NCBI GenBank assembly: GCA_009667805.1
Contig: CM019063.1
Coordinates: forward strand, 198,504,954 to 198,568,953
DNA: 64,000 nt
Reading direction: 5' to 3'
Source: Leptobrachium leishanense
Lineage: Eukaryota; Chordata; Amphibia; Anura; Megophryidae
Made by a program: the position numbers and the translations under genes. Positions 21,600 through 35,028 of this stretch are shown piece by piece. Every line of letters begins with the position of its first letter. Position 1 is the first letter of the stretch. The notes under the pieces are model-generated. The model was not told the origin of the DNA, searched no databases, and saw only the letters and a list, made by a program, of their open reading frames with translations.

Positions 21600-22035
21600 A
21601 TAACGAGGTCTGTTTTTTTCTTTGCTTAATGCATACAGCTGGATTATCTTCTTTCAGTCCGTAAGCGTTAGGCAATGAATTTTGATACAATACATTTTGT
21701 CAGTACCATGGATAGTAACAAGCCTGCCGTTATCCACGGACCTGATGTGAAATAGACTGATAATATGTTTCACAATCCGCTACTGTGTCCATGGTTCTGA
21801 CTCAGATCAGAACCATGGACAGTCACCAATGGTGAAACATGCTATCAGTCTATTTCACATCAGGACCATGGATAACGGCAGGCTTGTTACTATCCATGGC
21901 ACTGACAAAATGTATCGTATCAAAATTCATTGCTTAACGCATACGGACTGAAGGAAGATAATTCAGCTGTATGCGTTCAGCAAAGTAAAAAACATACCTC
22001 GTTATACATTTAAAATTACTTCGGAAACCTAAAGA
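21600..22035. repeat. high-identity central hairpin of the foldback element
   Basis: The innermost roughly 210 bp of each arm match almost base for base (for example CCGTTATCC.CGG.CCTGATGTG against its complement), much better than the outer arms. Such a stem of about 200 bp would be prone to cruciform formation or deletion. Confidence 0.8.
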
Positions 22036-23418
22036 GTAACCAAAAAATTCCTGAAAAATGACAAAATAATCATAAGAAATAATTTTAAAAAATGTCTGTT
22101 TACTTCAACTGAAAATAATAAACGGTTTTAGAAATGTTTAATAAAAACAGGGATTCTATTGACATAAGGCTTTTTCCACCATAGCTTTCAGTTTCTTTAA
22201 AATAAGTTAGAAACTTAAACTTTCACTCAAAAAATCTTTAAAAAAAATGCCAAAATAATCCTAAAAATAAATACAAAAAATAGCCGTTTGCTACAATTGA
22301 AAATAATTAATGGTTTTAGAAATATTTAATATACAGTTAAAAACAGCCTACTTTCTTTAAAATAAGTTAGGAAACCTAAACTTTCAACCAGAAATTCCCA
22401 AAAAATGGCTAAAAAATATAAATAAGTAAGGAGACTTTCATTTTATTGGTAGTAATCTGTTTCCTATTCTGAAATAACCAATAAAAAACTAAATAACTCA
22501 TAAAACTAAATACAAATCAATCCAAATACAATTAAATTACTCACAAAAACGGGAAAACAAAATAAAATGAAATGACACATTGAAACAGACTGCCGAATCG
22601 ATCCGAAATGACGAAACGACATAGAAACCTGCCGAAACGACCTGAAATGAAAACAAAACGCGCTGAGAAAAAAATTAACCAAAACGAGCCGAAAAAAAAA
22701 ACGGCATGCACATCCCTATTCCGCAGCGCTATCATTAATCATTAGTTAGTGTTAAGGTAAGCAATGTATTACAAAGTCCTAGTGCTAATTACCACAGGGA
22801 TGTGCAAGGCAAAATTTTAGCTACTCCTGAAAGCTGGTACTAAATTATTCCGCATTTTCAAAATCATACCGCAAGTATCCCAGTGGTTAGGGCTGCGTTC
22901 TGAGGCGAGGTGTCAAGGTAGTGCCTGCCCCGGAATCTCGCACTAAAACGGGGACGATACAGGGAAACGGGCAGGTGCAGATTTTCCCTGTGCATCCCCT
23001 TTTAACGCACAGTAGGGAATAGGGCCCAAGGTAAAGTAACATTTAACATAATGATTTCAAAATGACATTCATATGAACATTCTAAGTTACAATTAAAAAA
23101 ACAATCTTTTTGCTGTGACTAACAGATTCTTCATGGTCTGATGGATAAAATATGTAAGTGGGTCTAATGCTGCACAGTTTCTTTGTTTTATTCTTTTAGG
23201 TCTTATATGTTTCTTTAGTTCATGGCCTGACAGCCTAAATGTCAGTGTTGAACATCCTTTGAACTATTTGAAACACAATCCTACAACTATTCCTGTTTCC
23301 GTTGCTTAACACAGCACAATCCAAACCATTGTGCGAATTGTAAAAGACTGTGATAAAGTTATAATAAATGTATTTTTTTGGCAAGGAAAAAGTCATCTTA
23401 CATGAATAAATATCATTA

Positions 23419-24396
23419 TTACATTGTTACATCATGCTTCTGATCTTTGAGTTTAATGAAGACAATCTTGGTTGTCTCTGCCTCCTCACTGCTCGTTTTC
23501 TCATAAAGTCGAAGTATGCTGAGTAATACTTTTTTAAGTTTAGGACTTCCAAGGATCAGTATAATAGATTGAGCAGGAGAGTAGCTGTAAATGACCATTA
23601 GGCAGGCACAGAATCCAGGGCTACTTGGTGGGAAAAGGTCCACAAACATAATGATCTCAGAGATGTAGAAGGACATGTAGAGAAGAAGTAGGCTTCCAAC
23701 AGTACGGGCTGCTCTCTCTCTGGCTTCTGCTCGTTGACTTTGTGTATTGTTTCCTTTCTCTGCTACATTATTCGGGGACTTCAGTGACCTAATAATTAAT
23801 CCATTGGAAATAGCTACGAGTAGTAAAGGCAGCGTACAGCCAATGATGTTACTTGGAAGCAGATATGTGAGGCTCAACTTGGGAACGCTATCATCCGACG
23901 TTTCATTATTCGACACATTTCCACTGAATGGGTCCCTGTAGGTGCTCCAAGCAGCTGGGACACTGATAGCTATAGCTATGAAGACTGAAGTCACAAGAAA
24001 GATTGGTACTAGGGTAGAAATACCCAGTTTTAGGCGCATCAAAAAAGGATGTGTGAATATAACAATCTGCAAACAGTAGTAGACAGAAAGGCAGACAGTG
24101 AACCAGAAGCTAGAAAAGATGGGAAAGAAAAGCAAGGTATTTATAATAGCATAGACTCCATCTGAAAAGTACAAATCACTCCAGAGAACACTCAGGAAGT
24201 CATTGGCTGTCATAACAAATTGGAAGATGATGTTTGATATTCCTAATGTTACCATGATAAGGTCTGAAGAACCGAGACTCTTGCCTTTTGCCTTTTCAAT
24301 CAGATTTACAGATAGTATTATACAGTTTGATATAGTTCCCATTATAGTTGTAGCTCCCAAGATGACCATAGATATAAGGAGAAAGACGGGTAGCAT
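23419..24396 (-). CDS. tas2r: bitter taste receptor type 2 (TAS2R), duplicate
   Basis: Recent duplicate of the receptor at 5699-6676, intact at 325 codons from the same MLPVFLL start. I count 13 residue differences from copy A, about 96% identity. They cluster at the end of helix 2 to helix 3 (SDGVYAIINTLLFFP for SEGVYAIINTLLLCP), helix 4 to loop 2 (IAIAISVPAAWSTYRDPFSG for ISIAISVPSAWSNYRDSFSG) and helix 6 to 7 (IIMFVDLFPP, SPAQS). All TAS2R marks and both loop-2 sequons are kept. Several changes face the presumed ligand side, so ligand range could differ; that is inference. The 5' splice-acceptor-like tract is conserved. Confidence 0.95.
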   Translation of the reverse strand: MLPVFLLISMVILGATTIMGTISNCIILSVNLIEKAKGKSLGSSDLIMVTLGISNIIFQFVMTANDFLSVLWSDLYFSDGVYAIINTLLFFPIFSSFWFTVCLSVYYCLQIVIFTHPFLMRLKLGISTLVPIFLVTSVFIAIAISVPAAWSTYRDPFSGNVSNNETSDDSVPKLSLTYLLPSNIIGCTLPLLLVAISNGLIIRSLKSPNNVAEKGNNTQSQRAEARERAARTVGSLLLLYMSFYISEIIMFVDLFPPSSPGFCACLMVIYSYSPAQSIILILGSPKLKKVLLSILRLYEKTSSEEAETTKIVFIKLKDQKHDVTM

Positions 24397-24752
24397 AATC
24401 CCCACGTGGGAGTATGGAAAATAATTTACATCCGACTGCTGAAAAACAAAAAATTGGAAAGTGTGGGGTTAATCATGCATGTGCAGATACAAATGGCTGA
24501 CAAATGCTTTTCTTACATTCAAACTTGGTAATCTTGACTATTTGCATACAGTATGTAAAAATTGATTCAGGAGTGTCTGAGAGTTTGCTTTTAATAATCA
24601 TTTTTAACAAGCATTCTCAAAAGCCTGTTTTATCTTTACAACTGGGACACAGCAATGTTTTTTGTGGTGTGGGATGTGACTTGACTTTATGATTACCAGG
24701 TGTATGACAACTCCATCAAGAACCAAAAGTATAATTTTGTATATCCTGTATA

Positions 24753-24890
24753 CAGCTGTTTCAGCAATCTCGGCCCTCCAGATGTTTTCGAACTACATCT
24801 CCCATGATGCTCAGCCTCTCAATTATTTGGCTGAGTCTCATGTGAATTTTAGGTCCAAAACATCTATCGGGTCAAGGTTGCTGACCCCTG
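24753..24890. repeat. short hAT-type MITE
   Basis: The right end reads GGTTGCTGACCCCTG, the inverted form of a CAGGGGTCAGCAACC terminus. The interior CCAGATGTTTTCGAACTACA followed by TCTCCCATGATGCTCAGCC matches a repeat type common in vertebrates. No clear 8-bp target duplication is seen. It marks the end of homology between the two TAS2R blocks. Confidence 0.5.
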
Positions 24891-24937
24891 CTCTACACTG
24901 TCAACTGTGCCTTATGTTTTTAATGACCCTGGAACCC

Positions 24938-25647
24938 TATGGGCTCTATTACAATCCCCGCGCTAAAACGGGGGTGGTAGGGAGAAAAAACTGTGCCCGC
25001 AGTTTTCCTCCTACCGCCCCCGTTTTAACGGGGGATTACAATGCAGGCGCAAAAAATGCTGCCTGCATTGTTTGCGCCTGCTAAGCGCAGCCGCGCCCAT
25101 CCACTCAATGGAGTCCATAGGACTCCATTGAAGCAGGCGCCGGCGGTCACATGACCAGCCAGATCTCACCTCGCGAGATCCGGTCGGTCGGCGTAGTGAT
25201 ACGCAGGGAGAGACTGGGGGACTTTTTTCCCCCAGTCTTTCCCTGCTCCTGCCGGCCGAAAGAGGTGGACAGAGACGCGGTCCTCGCCGCGGGACAGAGG
25301 GTAAGTATGTGCTCCTTATTATTTTTTAGCCTGGTGTTAAGGGATTCTGTAGAAGCGGAATCCGTTAACACCAGGTTCTGGCTCTGGTTAACTTTGCACT
25401 GACCAGAGCCAGGCATTAATCAGCGCTGGGACTTTGTTATTCGAGTGCTGATTAACACTTTGCGCTCCCCATGTTAAGTATAGGGAGCGCAAAGTGCAGT
25501 AACCTCGCGCAGAGGAGCACAAGGTACCAAACGCAAATGGGTTTTTTAACCCGTTTGCGTTTGGATTGTAATATGCGGTAGATACCGCAGCAAACGGTAG
25601 TGCTCACGCAGGTGAGCGCTACCGTTAGCGTTAACAGTGTAATGGGC
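24938..25647. repeat. MITE-like repeat, ATTACA-end family
   Basis: Begins GGGCTCTATTACAATC and ends GTGTAATGGGCCC, the last bases of which lie at 32852-32864 because a hAT-like element inserted there. The interior has CGCTAAAACGGGG, AGTCCATAGGACTCC and a segment at 25370-25640 that is the reverse complement of 40956-41230. CpG-rich, no coding content. Confidence 0.65.
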
Positions 25648-25996
25648 CAGTGGCGGAAGTACCAGGGTCGCAGCGGTCGCAGTTGCGACCGGGCCCTGGC
25701 ATTCCGCCACTGGAGGGGGGCCCAGCGCCGCAGCCAGATTCCGGCAATAAGCGCAAGAATCTGGGAGCAGCGCCACCGGCTGTTCCTCTCCCTTCGAGCG
25801 GCCCGCTGGCTTGCAGCTTGGCCGCTCGCGTGGGATGGGAACTAGCTGACCGGCGCACAAGATCTCGCGAGAACTCGGCTGCGCTGGTCAGGTGGTTTCC
25901 GGTGACCGGCCAGGCTGCATGCTTTCAGCGGCCGCTCACCTCGGAGAGGAACGGCGGCAGCAGAGGAGGTGAGCTGGGGCCCTATATACCCATAAG

Positions 25997-26753
25997 AGTT
26001 GGGGGCAAATCTATCCATAAGCTGGGGCAAATCTATCCATAAGAGCTGCGGGCAAATACATCCATGAGCTGGGGGCAAATATATCCATGAGCTGGGGGCA
26101 AATATATCCATGAGCTGCGGGGGGCAAATATATCCATGAACTGGGGGCAAATATATCCATGAGCTGCGGGGGGCAAATATATCCATGACTGGGGGCAAAT
26201 ATATCCATGAGCTGGGGGCAAATATATTCATGAGCTGCTGGGGCAAATATATCCATGAGCTGGGGCAATATATCCATGAGCTGCTGGGGGCAAATATATC
26301 CATGAGCTGGGGGCAAATATATCCATGAGCTGCTGGGGGCAAATATATCTATGAGCTGGGGGAAAATATATCCATGAGCTGGGGCAATATATCCATGAGC
26401 TGGGGGCAAATATATCCATGAGCTGGGGGCAAATATATCCATGAGCTGGGGGTAAATATATCCATTAGCTGGGGGCAAATATATCCATGAGCTGCTGGGG
26501 GCAAATATATCTATGAGCTGGGAGAAAATATATCCATGAGCTGGGGCAATATATCCATGAGCTGGGGGCAAATATATCCATGAGCTGGGGGCAAATATAT
26601 CCATGAGCTGGGGGTAAATATATCCATGAGCTGGGGGTAAATATATCCATGAGCTGGAGGCAAATATATCCATGAGCTGCTGGGGGCAAATATATCCATG
26701 AGCTGGGGCAATATATCCATGAGCTGGGGGCAAATATATCCATGAGCTGGGGG
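25997..26753. repeat. 23-bp minisatellite, left part
   Basis: The unit is GAGCTGGGGGCAAATATATCCAT with variants GCTGCTGGGGG and GGTAAATA. About 33 copies here. Open minus-strand frames over it translate to HGYICPQLMDIFAPSSWIYL-type peptides in all three frames, which marks them as by-products. The array resumes at 32319. Confidence 0.92.
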
Positions 26754-27136
26754 CAGGGCCATCTTTAATATTGCCCGGACCCTGGGCAAACATTTTCTTG
26801 GGCCCCCCCATTGGAATTTTACTCTCCACCCCATCCTAAAATAAACCCCGAAACACCTCACATAGATTAAATTTTATGACAAGCCTATTTGTTTTATAAA
26901 TTTTTTTACAATTACACATCCTACAGTTGTGTTCAAAATTATTCAACCCCCCACTGAAATTGAGTGTTTTGGCCAGTTTGAAATTGATTTTGATCATTCA
27001 GTCATCTTGCTTACAATTAAATCAAAGAGGCACGTGTAGGTCAGACAAATATAACATAACATTTATAATGAAATAACCACAAATGTCTTTTCTGTGCTCA
27101 CATCATTATCAGTTTTATTCAACCCCCAAGTGACAT

Positions 27137-28593
<1,457 letters not shown>

Positions 28594-28971
28594 GTTTGTA
28601 ACCACACCAGTAAATGTCTAGAAGGAGCTGAGTATCACAGTCATTTTAAAGCTGCCTAATTGGTGCTTATTATGCTTTATTGCTGCTCCGTGACATCCAC
28701 AGGTGTTTTCCATACCTGATTGAAAACACTTGAATGAACCTCTGTTCTTCAGAGTGGTAGTCTTTAAGGGGTTGAATAATTGTGTCAATGACGAATTCAC
28801 AAAAGAAACATTTACTACTGTATTACAAAACCAATTGATGTCATTTCAGTTGCATATGGTTCTTTAAAAAGTCCTTGTAGGATTTCATTCTGAATACAAT
28901 TACAAATGTACACTAAATTCCCTAAAACCCTTTACAGCATTGGGGGTTGAATAATTTTGAACACAACTGTA

Positions 28972-29493
28972 TATACACGTACTGTAAGAAAAACACAATA
29001 TAAGTGTGTACACTTATACGTACTATTGTATATACATCCTTTGTACACTTGCACATCCAATATACACATTCTATATACTGTAGATGTACACATAATATAT
29101 ACATCATATACACACTTGCATCATATACATATTTCCACATTTTATACACTTACACATAATACACATCACACACACATCATATATACACTTGATATTTACA
29201 TCACACACCATATATGCACGCATAATCTACACATCATATATGCACATAATTTACACATCACACACCATAATATATGCATAATCTACACACACACACATAC
29301 ATACACAATCTACACACACATACATACACACACATATACGGTACATAATCTACACACACATACATACACACACATATACTGTACATAATCTACACACACA
29401 TACATACACACACATATACATAATCTACACACACACACATACATACACACATAATCTACACACACATATATACATAATCTACACATACATGTA
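28972..29493. repeat. complex TACACA microsatellite, left part
   Basis: ACACATACATACACACACAT and ATAATCTACACAC motifs repeat irregularly over 500 bp. The same mixture continues after the LINE at 31485, so the LINE inserted into it. Confidence 0.85.
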
Positions 29494-31484
29494 AAAATGC
29501 GATTACGGTAGATGGGCTAAACTAGAAAATGAAAAAGAAATAGCCAAAGAGAGCAAGACCAACCCTAAAAGATTCTTTAGGTACATAAATTCTAAAAAAC
29601 TCAAGAGTGAAAGTGTAGGTTCACTAAAATCTGAGTCAGGGTTATTGTTAACTGAAGATCAGGATAAGGCAGAAATTTTAAATGATTATTTTTCTTCAGT
29701 ATTTATCAAAGAGAAACCTATAACAGGAGACCTGAAATTCATTAATAAAAACTTACTAATACAAAGTGACTGGTTGACTCAGGACAAGGTTTTGCAGAAA
29801 TTAAACAATGTGAATGTGAATAAAGCCCCAGGGCCAGATGGAATTCACCCGCGAGTACTGAGAGAGCTATGTGTTGAAATATGTAAACCTCTGTTCTTAA
29901 TCTTTCAAGATTCTTTTCTTTCAGGAATAGTACCAGAGGATTGGAGAAAAGCTGACGTGGTCCCTATATTTAAGAAAGGTTTAAAATTTGTGCCTGGTAA
30001 TTATAGACCTGTGAGCTTAACATCTGTGGCTGGGAAAGTATTTGAGGGGTTACGAAGGGATAATATTCAGGAATTTATTGGGAGGTATAATGTAATTGGC
30101 AAAAATCAGCATGGTTTCATGAAACACAGATCATGTCAGACTAACCTAATTACGTTCTATGAGGAAGTAAGTAGAAGTATAGATCAGGGGGTCGCAGTGG
30201 ATGTGATTTACTTAGAATTTGCCAAAGCTTTCGACACAGTTCCACACAAAAGGTTACTATTTAAATTAAGAAAAATTGGTCTAGATGAAAATACTTGTAC
30301 TTGGATAGAAAACTGGCTAAAAGATAGGGTACAGAGAGTGGTCATAAATGGTACATTTTCAAGATGGACACCAGTGGTAAGCGGTGTCCCTCAGGGGTCT
30401 GTTATAGACCAATACTATTCAATTTATTTATAAATGACCTTGAGATAGGCATTGAAAGTCATGTATCAGTGTTTGCAGATGACACAAAACTAGGAAAAGT
30501 AATACAATGTGAGCAGGATGTTACTTTGCTGCAGAGGGATTTAGATAGATTGGGGGACTGGGCACTTAAATGGCAGATGAAATTTAATCTAGATAAATGC
30601 AAAGTTATGCACTTTGGAGTGAAGAACACACAAGTAATTTATACCCTAAATGGTACGGAGTTAGGGAAATCCAAGCAGGAGAAGGATTTGGGAATAATCA
30701 TAGACTTCAAACTAAGTAACAATGTGCAATGTCAAACAGCAGCCGCCAAGGCCAGCAAAGTATTGGCATGCATTAAAAGGGGAGTTCACTCACGGGATGA
30801 AAACATAATTTTGCCTCTGTATAAATCAATGGTCAGGCCGCACCTTGAATATGCCGTGCAATTTTGGGCACCTGTCTTAAAAAAAGATATTATAGCGCTA
30901 GAAAAAGTGCAGAGACGGGCAACTAAATTAATAAGGGGAATGGAAGGGTTAAGTTATGAGGAAAGACTAACAAGCTTAAACCTGTTTAGTTTAGAGAAAC
31001 AGCGCCTTAGAGGGGATCTGATAACCTTATATAAATATATACGGGGCCATTATCAACCCTTGTCTGATAACCTATTCATTAACAGGTCTATACATAGGAC
31101 AAGGGGTCATCCATTTAGACTGGAAGAAAGAAAATTTAGCTTAAAGCATAGGAAGGGTATTTTACGGTGAGAACAATAAAGCTGTGGAATTCTCTGCCTG
31201 TTGAGGTGGTTGGGTCAGAGTCTGTACAGACTTTTAAAAAAACGACTGGATGACTTCCTGCAGACACAGAATATTAAGGGTTATAATATTTAATATGTGA
31301 GTAAAAGCTTCTTGATCCAAGGAGAAATCTGACTGCCATTCTGGGGTCAAGAAGGAATTTTTTCCCAGTATGTTGCATATTTCAGACTGGGTTTTTTGCC
31401 TTCTTTTGGATCAACAGCAGTAGGTTATGTGGGAGAGGCTGAACCCGATGGACACGTGTCTTTTTTCAGCCTATATAACCATGT
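29494..31484 (+). pseudogene. CR1-type LINE, 5'-truncated reverse transcriptase
   Basis: Reverse-transcriptase half of a non-LTR retrotransposon; the endonuclease part is missing. Domain order: APGPDGIHPRVLREL, GNYRPVSLTSVAGK, KNQHGFMKHRSCQTNL, LEFAKAFDTVPHKRL, SGVPQGS, VFADDTKLG (catalytic FADD), EKDLGIIIDFKLS, QRRATKLIRGMEGLSYEERL, LWNSLPVEVVG. Breaks: about 1 nt near 30405 between SGVPQGS and ILFNLFINDLE, and another near 31165. The 3' tail (GATGGACACGTGTC..TCAGCC) is of L2/CR1 type. Related to, but different from, the minus-strand remnant at 61640-62116. Confidence 0.9.
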
Positions 31485-31684
31485 ATGTAACATACATAAT
31501 CTACACACACATGCATACACATATAAACATAATACACACACACACACATACATAATCTACACACATATACATAATCCACACACATGCATATATACATAAT
31601 ATACACACACACACACACATATACATAATCTACACACACATACATACACACACATATATACATACTCTGCACACACATGCACAT

Positions 31685-31728
<44 letters not shown>

Positions 31729-31857
31729 CACATAATTTACACACACACACAAATGCACATAATTTACACACCTGCACATAATTTACACACACACCACACA
31801 CACATGCACATAATTTACACACACACACAAATGCACATAATTTACACACCTGCACAT

Positions 31858-31894
<37 letters not shown>

Positions 31895-31895
31895 T
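31485..31895. repeat. CA-rich microsatellite, right part
   Basis: Runs of CACACACA mixed with ATAATTTACACAC and ATGCACATA. At 31720-31890 a block of about 80 bp is itself duplicated. Open frames in it on either strand are low complexity. Confidence 0.85.
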
Positions 31896-32318
31896 ACAAA
31901 TGAACATGTGACATAGCCAAGCTGAAGGGTTGGGGGAGCAGGGGGTTTTGTAAGCAGAGCCCTGCTTCTTACTGCATGCTGTAGGCTGTCTCTCGCAGGC
32001 TGGCAGAGCAGGACAGGGCTGAGCAGAGCAGGGCTGAGCAGTAGCACTGACTGCTTCCTGAATCCTTTCTCTGTGCGGGGGAACTGCATGGTGAGGAGGA
32101 GGGGGAGGAGCCAAATGCAGCTCCAAGATGCTTCACCTCTCTTGCGAGGCCTCACCTCCTCGCTGTGGTCACTTGTCACCATCACCACGGAGGGGAGGCA
32201 GCCTGTGACATCACGATTTTTGCCGGCTCAAGGTCTCCGGAGCAGCTGCTTTGGGCCCTATAACACTGACTGGGCCCAGGGCAGCTGCCCCTTTTGCCCT
32301 GCGCTAAAGACGGGCCTG
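31896..32318. other. right flank of inner hAT-like element
   Basis: Non-coding. A short GGGCTGAGCAGAGCA tandem run lies at 32015-32040. The final 60 bp lead to the inverted terminus. Confidence 0.5.
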
Positions 32319-32745
32319 GCTGGGGGCAAATATATCCATGAGCTGGGGTAAATATATCCATGAGCTGGGGGTAAAAATATCCATGAGCTGGGGGCAAATA
32401 TATCCATGAGCTGGGGTAAATATCCATGAGCTGGGGGCAAATATATCCATGAGCTGGGGGCAAATATATCCATGAGCTGCTGGGGGCAAATATATCCATG
32501 AGCTGGGGCAATATATCCATGAGCTGGGGCAAATATATCCATGAGCTGGGGCAAATATATCCAGGAGCTGGGGGCAAATATATCCATGAGCTGGGGGCAA
32601 AAATATCCATGTGTGAGCTGGGGCAATATATCCATGTGTGGACTGGGGCAATATATGTCCATGTGAGCTGGGGGCAATATATATATCCATGTGAGCTGGG
32701 GGCAATATACAGTATATATCCGTGTGAGCTGGGGGCAATACTATC
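32319..32745. repeat. 23-bp minisatellite, right part
   Basis: Continuation of the array at 25997-26753 with the same GAGCTGGGG(G)CAAATATATC unit. The last six or seven units diverge (CCATGTGTGAGCTGGGGCAA), as expected at an array edge. Confidence 0.92.
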
Positions 32746-32864
32746 TTTTTTATATTGCCAGGAAAAAAAAAGTAAAAATATAGATCTTTTTTGGGGGGGG
32801 GCCTTCATGGATTCTTGCACCGGGGCCCTCAGGTTTCTAGTTACGCCACTGTAATGGGCCCTAC

Positions 32865-33223
32865 GTTGGGCCATAACCTTTGGCTCATCTGATACAGAAT
32901 AGTGGCACACAAGTGGGATTCCAGGTCGATGTAACAATCACAAAGCATAAACATTTTGCTTACATTCACTTTACTGGTCTAGTAAATGATGCTATCATGC
33001 AAGAGTCACAAACTCTTTGAGCTCATCTTTACAGTTTATCCTTCATTTAATATTACATGTTCCAAGTGACATAGGCTGTTTATATAAAACTAAATACCCT
33101 AACATACCAAAAAACATTAGACACATTGTTCTATGTATAGGTACTTCAACAATAAGCCAATATCCAAGTGCACAGTGATGTTATTTAATATGACTATTAC
33201 ACAGCATGCGTTAGTAACCATTT
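32865..33223. other. unassigned single-copy-looking sequence
   Basis: No gene or repeat recognised. Moderately AT-rich. Confidence 0.3.
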
Positions 33224-34644
33224 TTAAAGCGACACTACCACCAAAAAATGAAATGTTCTTATTGTGTTTATTTTATGTTGCTGATATCTTACATGTACTT
33301 TGTTTTTCTCGTTTGTTTAGTTAAAAAAATATTTTACTCTATATGTGTCACTGGGTGAATCCATTCTGTGATCTTTTGTGTTGTGTTGCACCCCACAGTA
33401 TCTTTACCTCAGTTGGTCCTCACTTTGTGGCATTGGCCATAGAATGGAGTCTATTGGCCGATCACTGACTCAAATCTTTGTATCATGTGGGATGTTTTCA
33501 AAGGACATCACCAGGGGTAGATGAGAAGTCTCTGAAGCTCCCTGTTTTATCTCATTCAGCTGCCATCTCTTATCTCAGTTAGCCTGCAGAACTATGCCCT
33601 CTGGCAGCCTTATCTAAACATTTCCTCCTCCATCTCATTAACTGTTAAATAATGTAGATTAAATAAACAAGAGCAACAAAGTAAAGCTTTTGGTAAACAT
33701 TGCATCATAGGAAAAATACACAAAATGAAAACAGGAGACCAAAACAATACTTTGGCCCCTATTACATTCCTTGCACATTTTCGTTTGCGTGCGTAAATGT
33801 GCATTTGCGCGAGTGGCAAAACCCTTTGCGCAGAACGTCGTATTACAACGTTCGCGCAAATGATGAGCGTTATCGTGTAACGCGGATGGACCTGCGTGAG
33901 CGTGATGAACTGTGCGCGTCCTATACTTAACATTGTGAGCGCAAATCCGTTCATGCGCTGGTACGCGGATGGTATTACAATCGATTGCGCATCTTTTTAC
34001 GAACGACGTTTGCGCACACAATTTTAACGTCTTTGAAAAGCTGGTGGTAACTGCAAATCAGAACGATCTGGCCGAAACGAAAAACACCAGCACCGAAAAA
34101 AAAAATACAGCACAGTATAGTTACACATTCTACACATACCCAAACAAAAAAATTGTGAATTCGTGCGTGTTTTTATTATTGCTGCAGCATGTATACTCAG
34201 ATTTACTTTGACAGGCGCAAAAACTTAAGTGAGTCAATTAATGTAAATTGATGTCAATTAAGGTTCTTCATTCTTATTGGCTGAATCCGGCGAAAAAAAC
34301 AGTCTGCACAATGATTTACATGCGCTACGTTACTGCGCGCGTATTACTCTTTGTTTGGAAGCCCGTCGTTTTTATGAACGTTATTTTCGGACGGATGAGA
34401 AAATGCGTTCGGATCGGAATACTCCGTTAAGTTTTGTGCGATAACGCCGGATGATGCGCGCAAAAAAAATTGGGCTACGCGAACGAAATTGCGCGAAGAA
34501 TGTAAGTGAGGTCTTTATTTTTCCAGTTTACATGCAATTACTTCAAACAAAGAAAAAAACCGCAGCATGATTTTATAATGTGGTTTTATGTGTTGTGCAC
34601 AAGTAATCTAGTTACAGCTTATGTAAGTGTTAGTGTCTCTTTAA
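33224..34644. mobile_element. TTAA-bordered piggyBac-type MITE
   Basis: TTAAAGCGACACTACCACC and TTAGTGTCTCTTTAA are inverted ends, with TTAA at 33224-33227 and 34641-34644. About half the length is a nested repeat at 33752-34513. No coding capacity. Confidence 0.65.
33752..34513. repeat. nested MITE-like repeat, ATTACA-end family
   Basis: Starts GGCCCCTATTACATTCC and ends near GCGAAGAATGTAAG. Unusually rich in CpG (GCGCAAA, TGCGCG, GAACG words). Aligns with 200-683 over its right two thirds and shares TACTTAACAT.G.GAGCGC with 25460 and 41125. Confidence 0.6.
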
Positions 34645-34895
34645 AGGGAATCCTGCATATATTGATATTTAAAAAAATAAGTAAAAACAATCTGCAACCC
34701 AAATTTCATAATTGTCCAAAATATTTTTGATAAAATTGTGTTCTTTATTTGTTCACTGGGTTGATTTGTGTGAGTGTTTTAATTACTTTATCCTTTCATA
34801 AACTAGTACAGGAGGTTGCTGCACAACAATTCATATTTGCTTTATAAATAACATGTGGATAAATAGCAAGCTAGACTAACTGCACTTATACACTA

Positions 34896-35028
34896 TGGGC
34901 CATATTACATAGTTGGTGCTAACTTAACCAGAGCTGTTGTAAACTTCCCAGAACCATTATAGCCTATGGAGGTTTTAAGTTTACAACAGCTCTGGTTAAG
35001 TTAGCACCAACATTGTAATATGGCCCCA
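34896..35028. repeat. near-perfect palindromic MITE
   Basis: TGGGCCATATTACA at 34896 and TGTAATATGGCCCCA at the right end lead into arms of about 55 bp (GTTGGTGCTAACTTAACCAG, AGCTGTTGTAAAC) that match almost completely, with about 20 bp of spacer. It is the shortest and best-preserved member of the ATTACA-end group here. Confidence 0.85.

Larger units (their letters stand above)
20576..22714. mobile_element. foldback (palindromic) element
   Basis: The two halves are inverted copies around about 21803. The centre is GTCCATGGTTCTGA / TCAGAACCATGGAC with a 6-base loop. Arms extend outward through ACGGCAGGCTTGTTACTATC and TTTTATTAAA(T/C)ATTTCTAAAAC to the outer ends CATGTGCAT and ATGCACAT. Allowing for the 396-bp insertion in the left arm, the arms are roughly 0.8-0.9 kb; outermost parts match poorly. 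The right arm contains an extra internal duplication near 22190-22400. No reading frame exists. Absence from TAS2R copy A shows insertion after the duplication. Confidence 0.75.
19692..24757. repeat. segmental duplication block, copy B (contains TAS2R)
   Basis: Matches 4136-7040 from CCATCTCTACATGTCTACAT to TATACAGCTG. The extra length comes from one insertion, the foldback element at 20576-22714, which falls within the CAGCATATTCC..GCAGCGCTATC word seen intact near 5000. Confidence 0.88.

Noticed and set aside
25842..26861. Six overlapping open frames of 62-272 codons
   Set aside because: All are readings of the 23-bp array (HGYICPQLMDIF in different frames).
28957..29388. 143-codon His/Thr-rich open frame
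   Set aside because: Translation of a CA/TA microsatellite.
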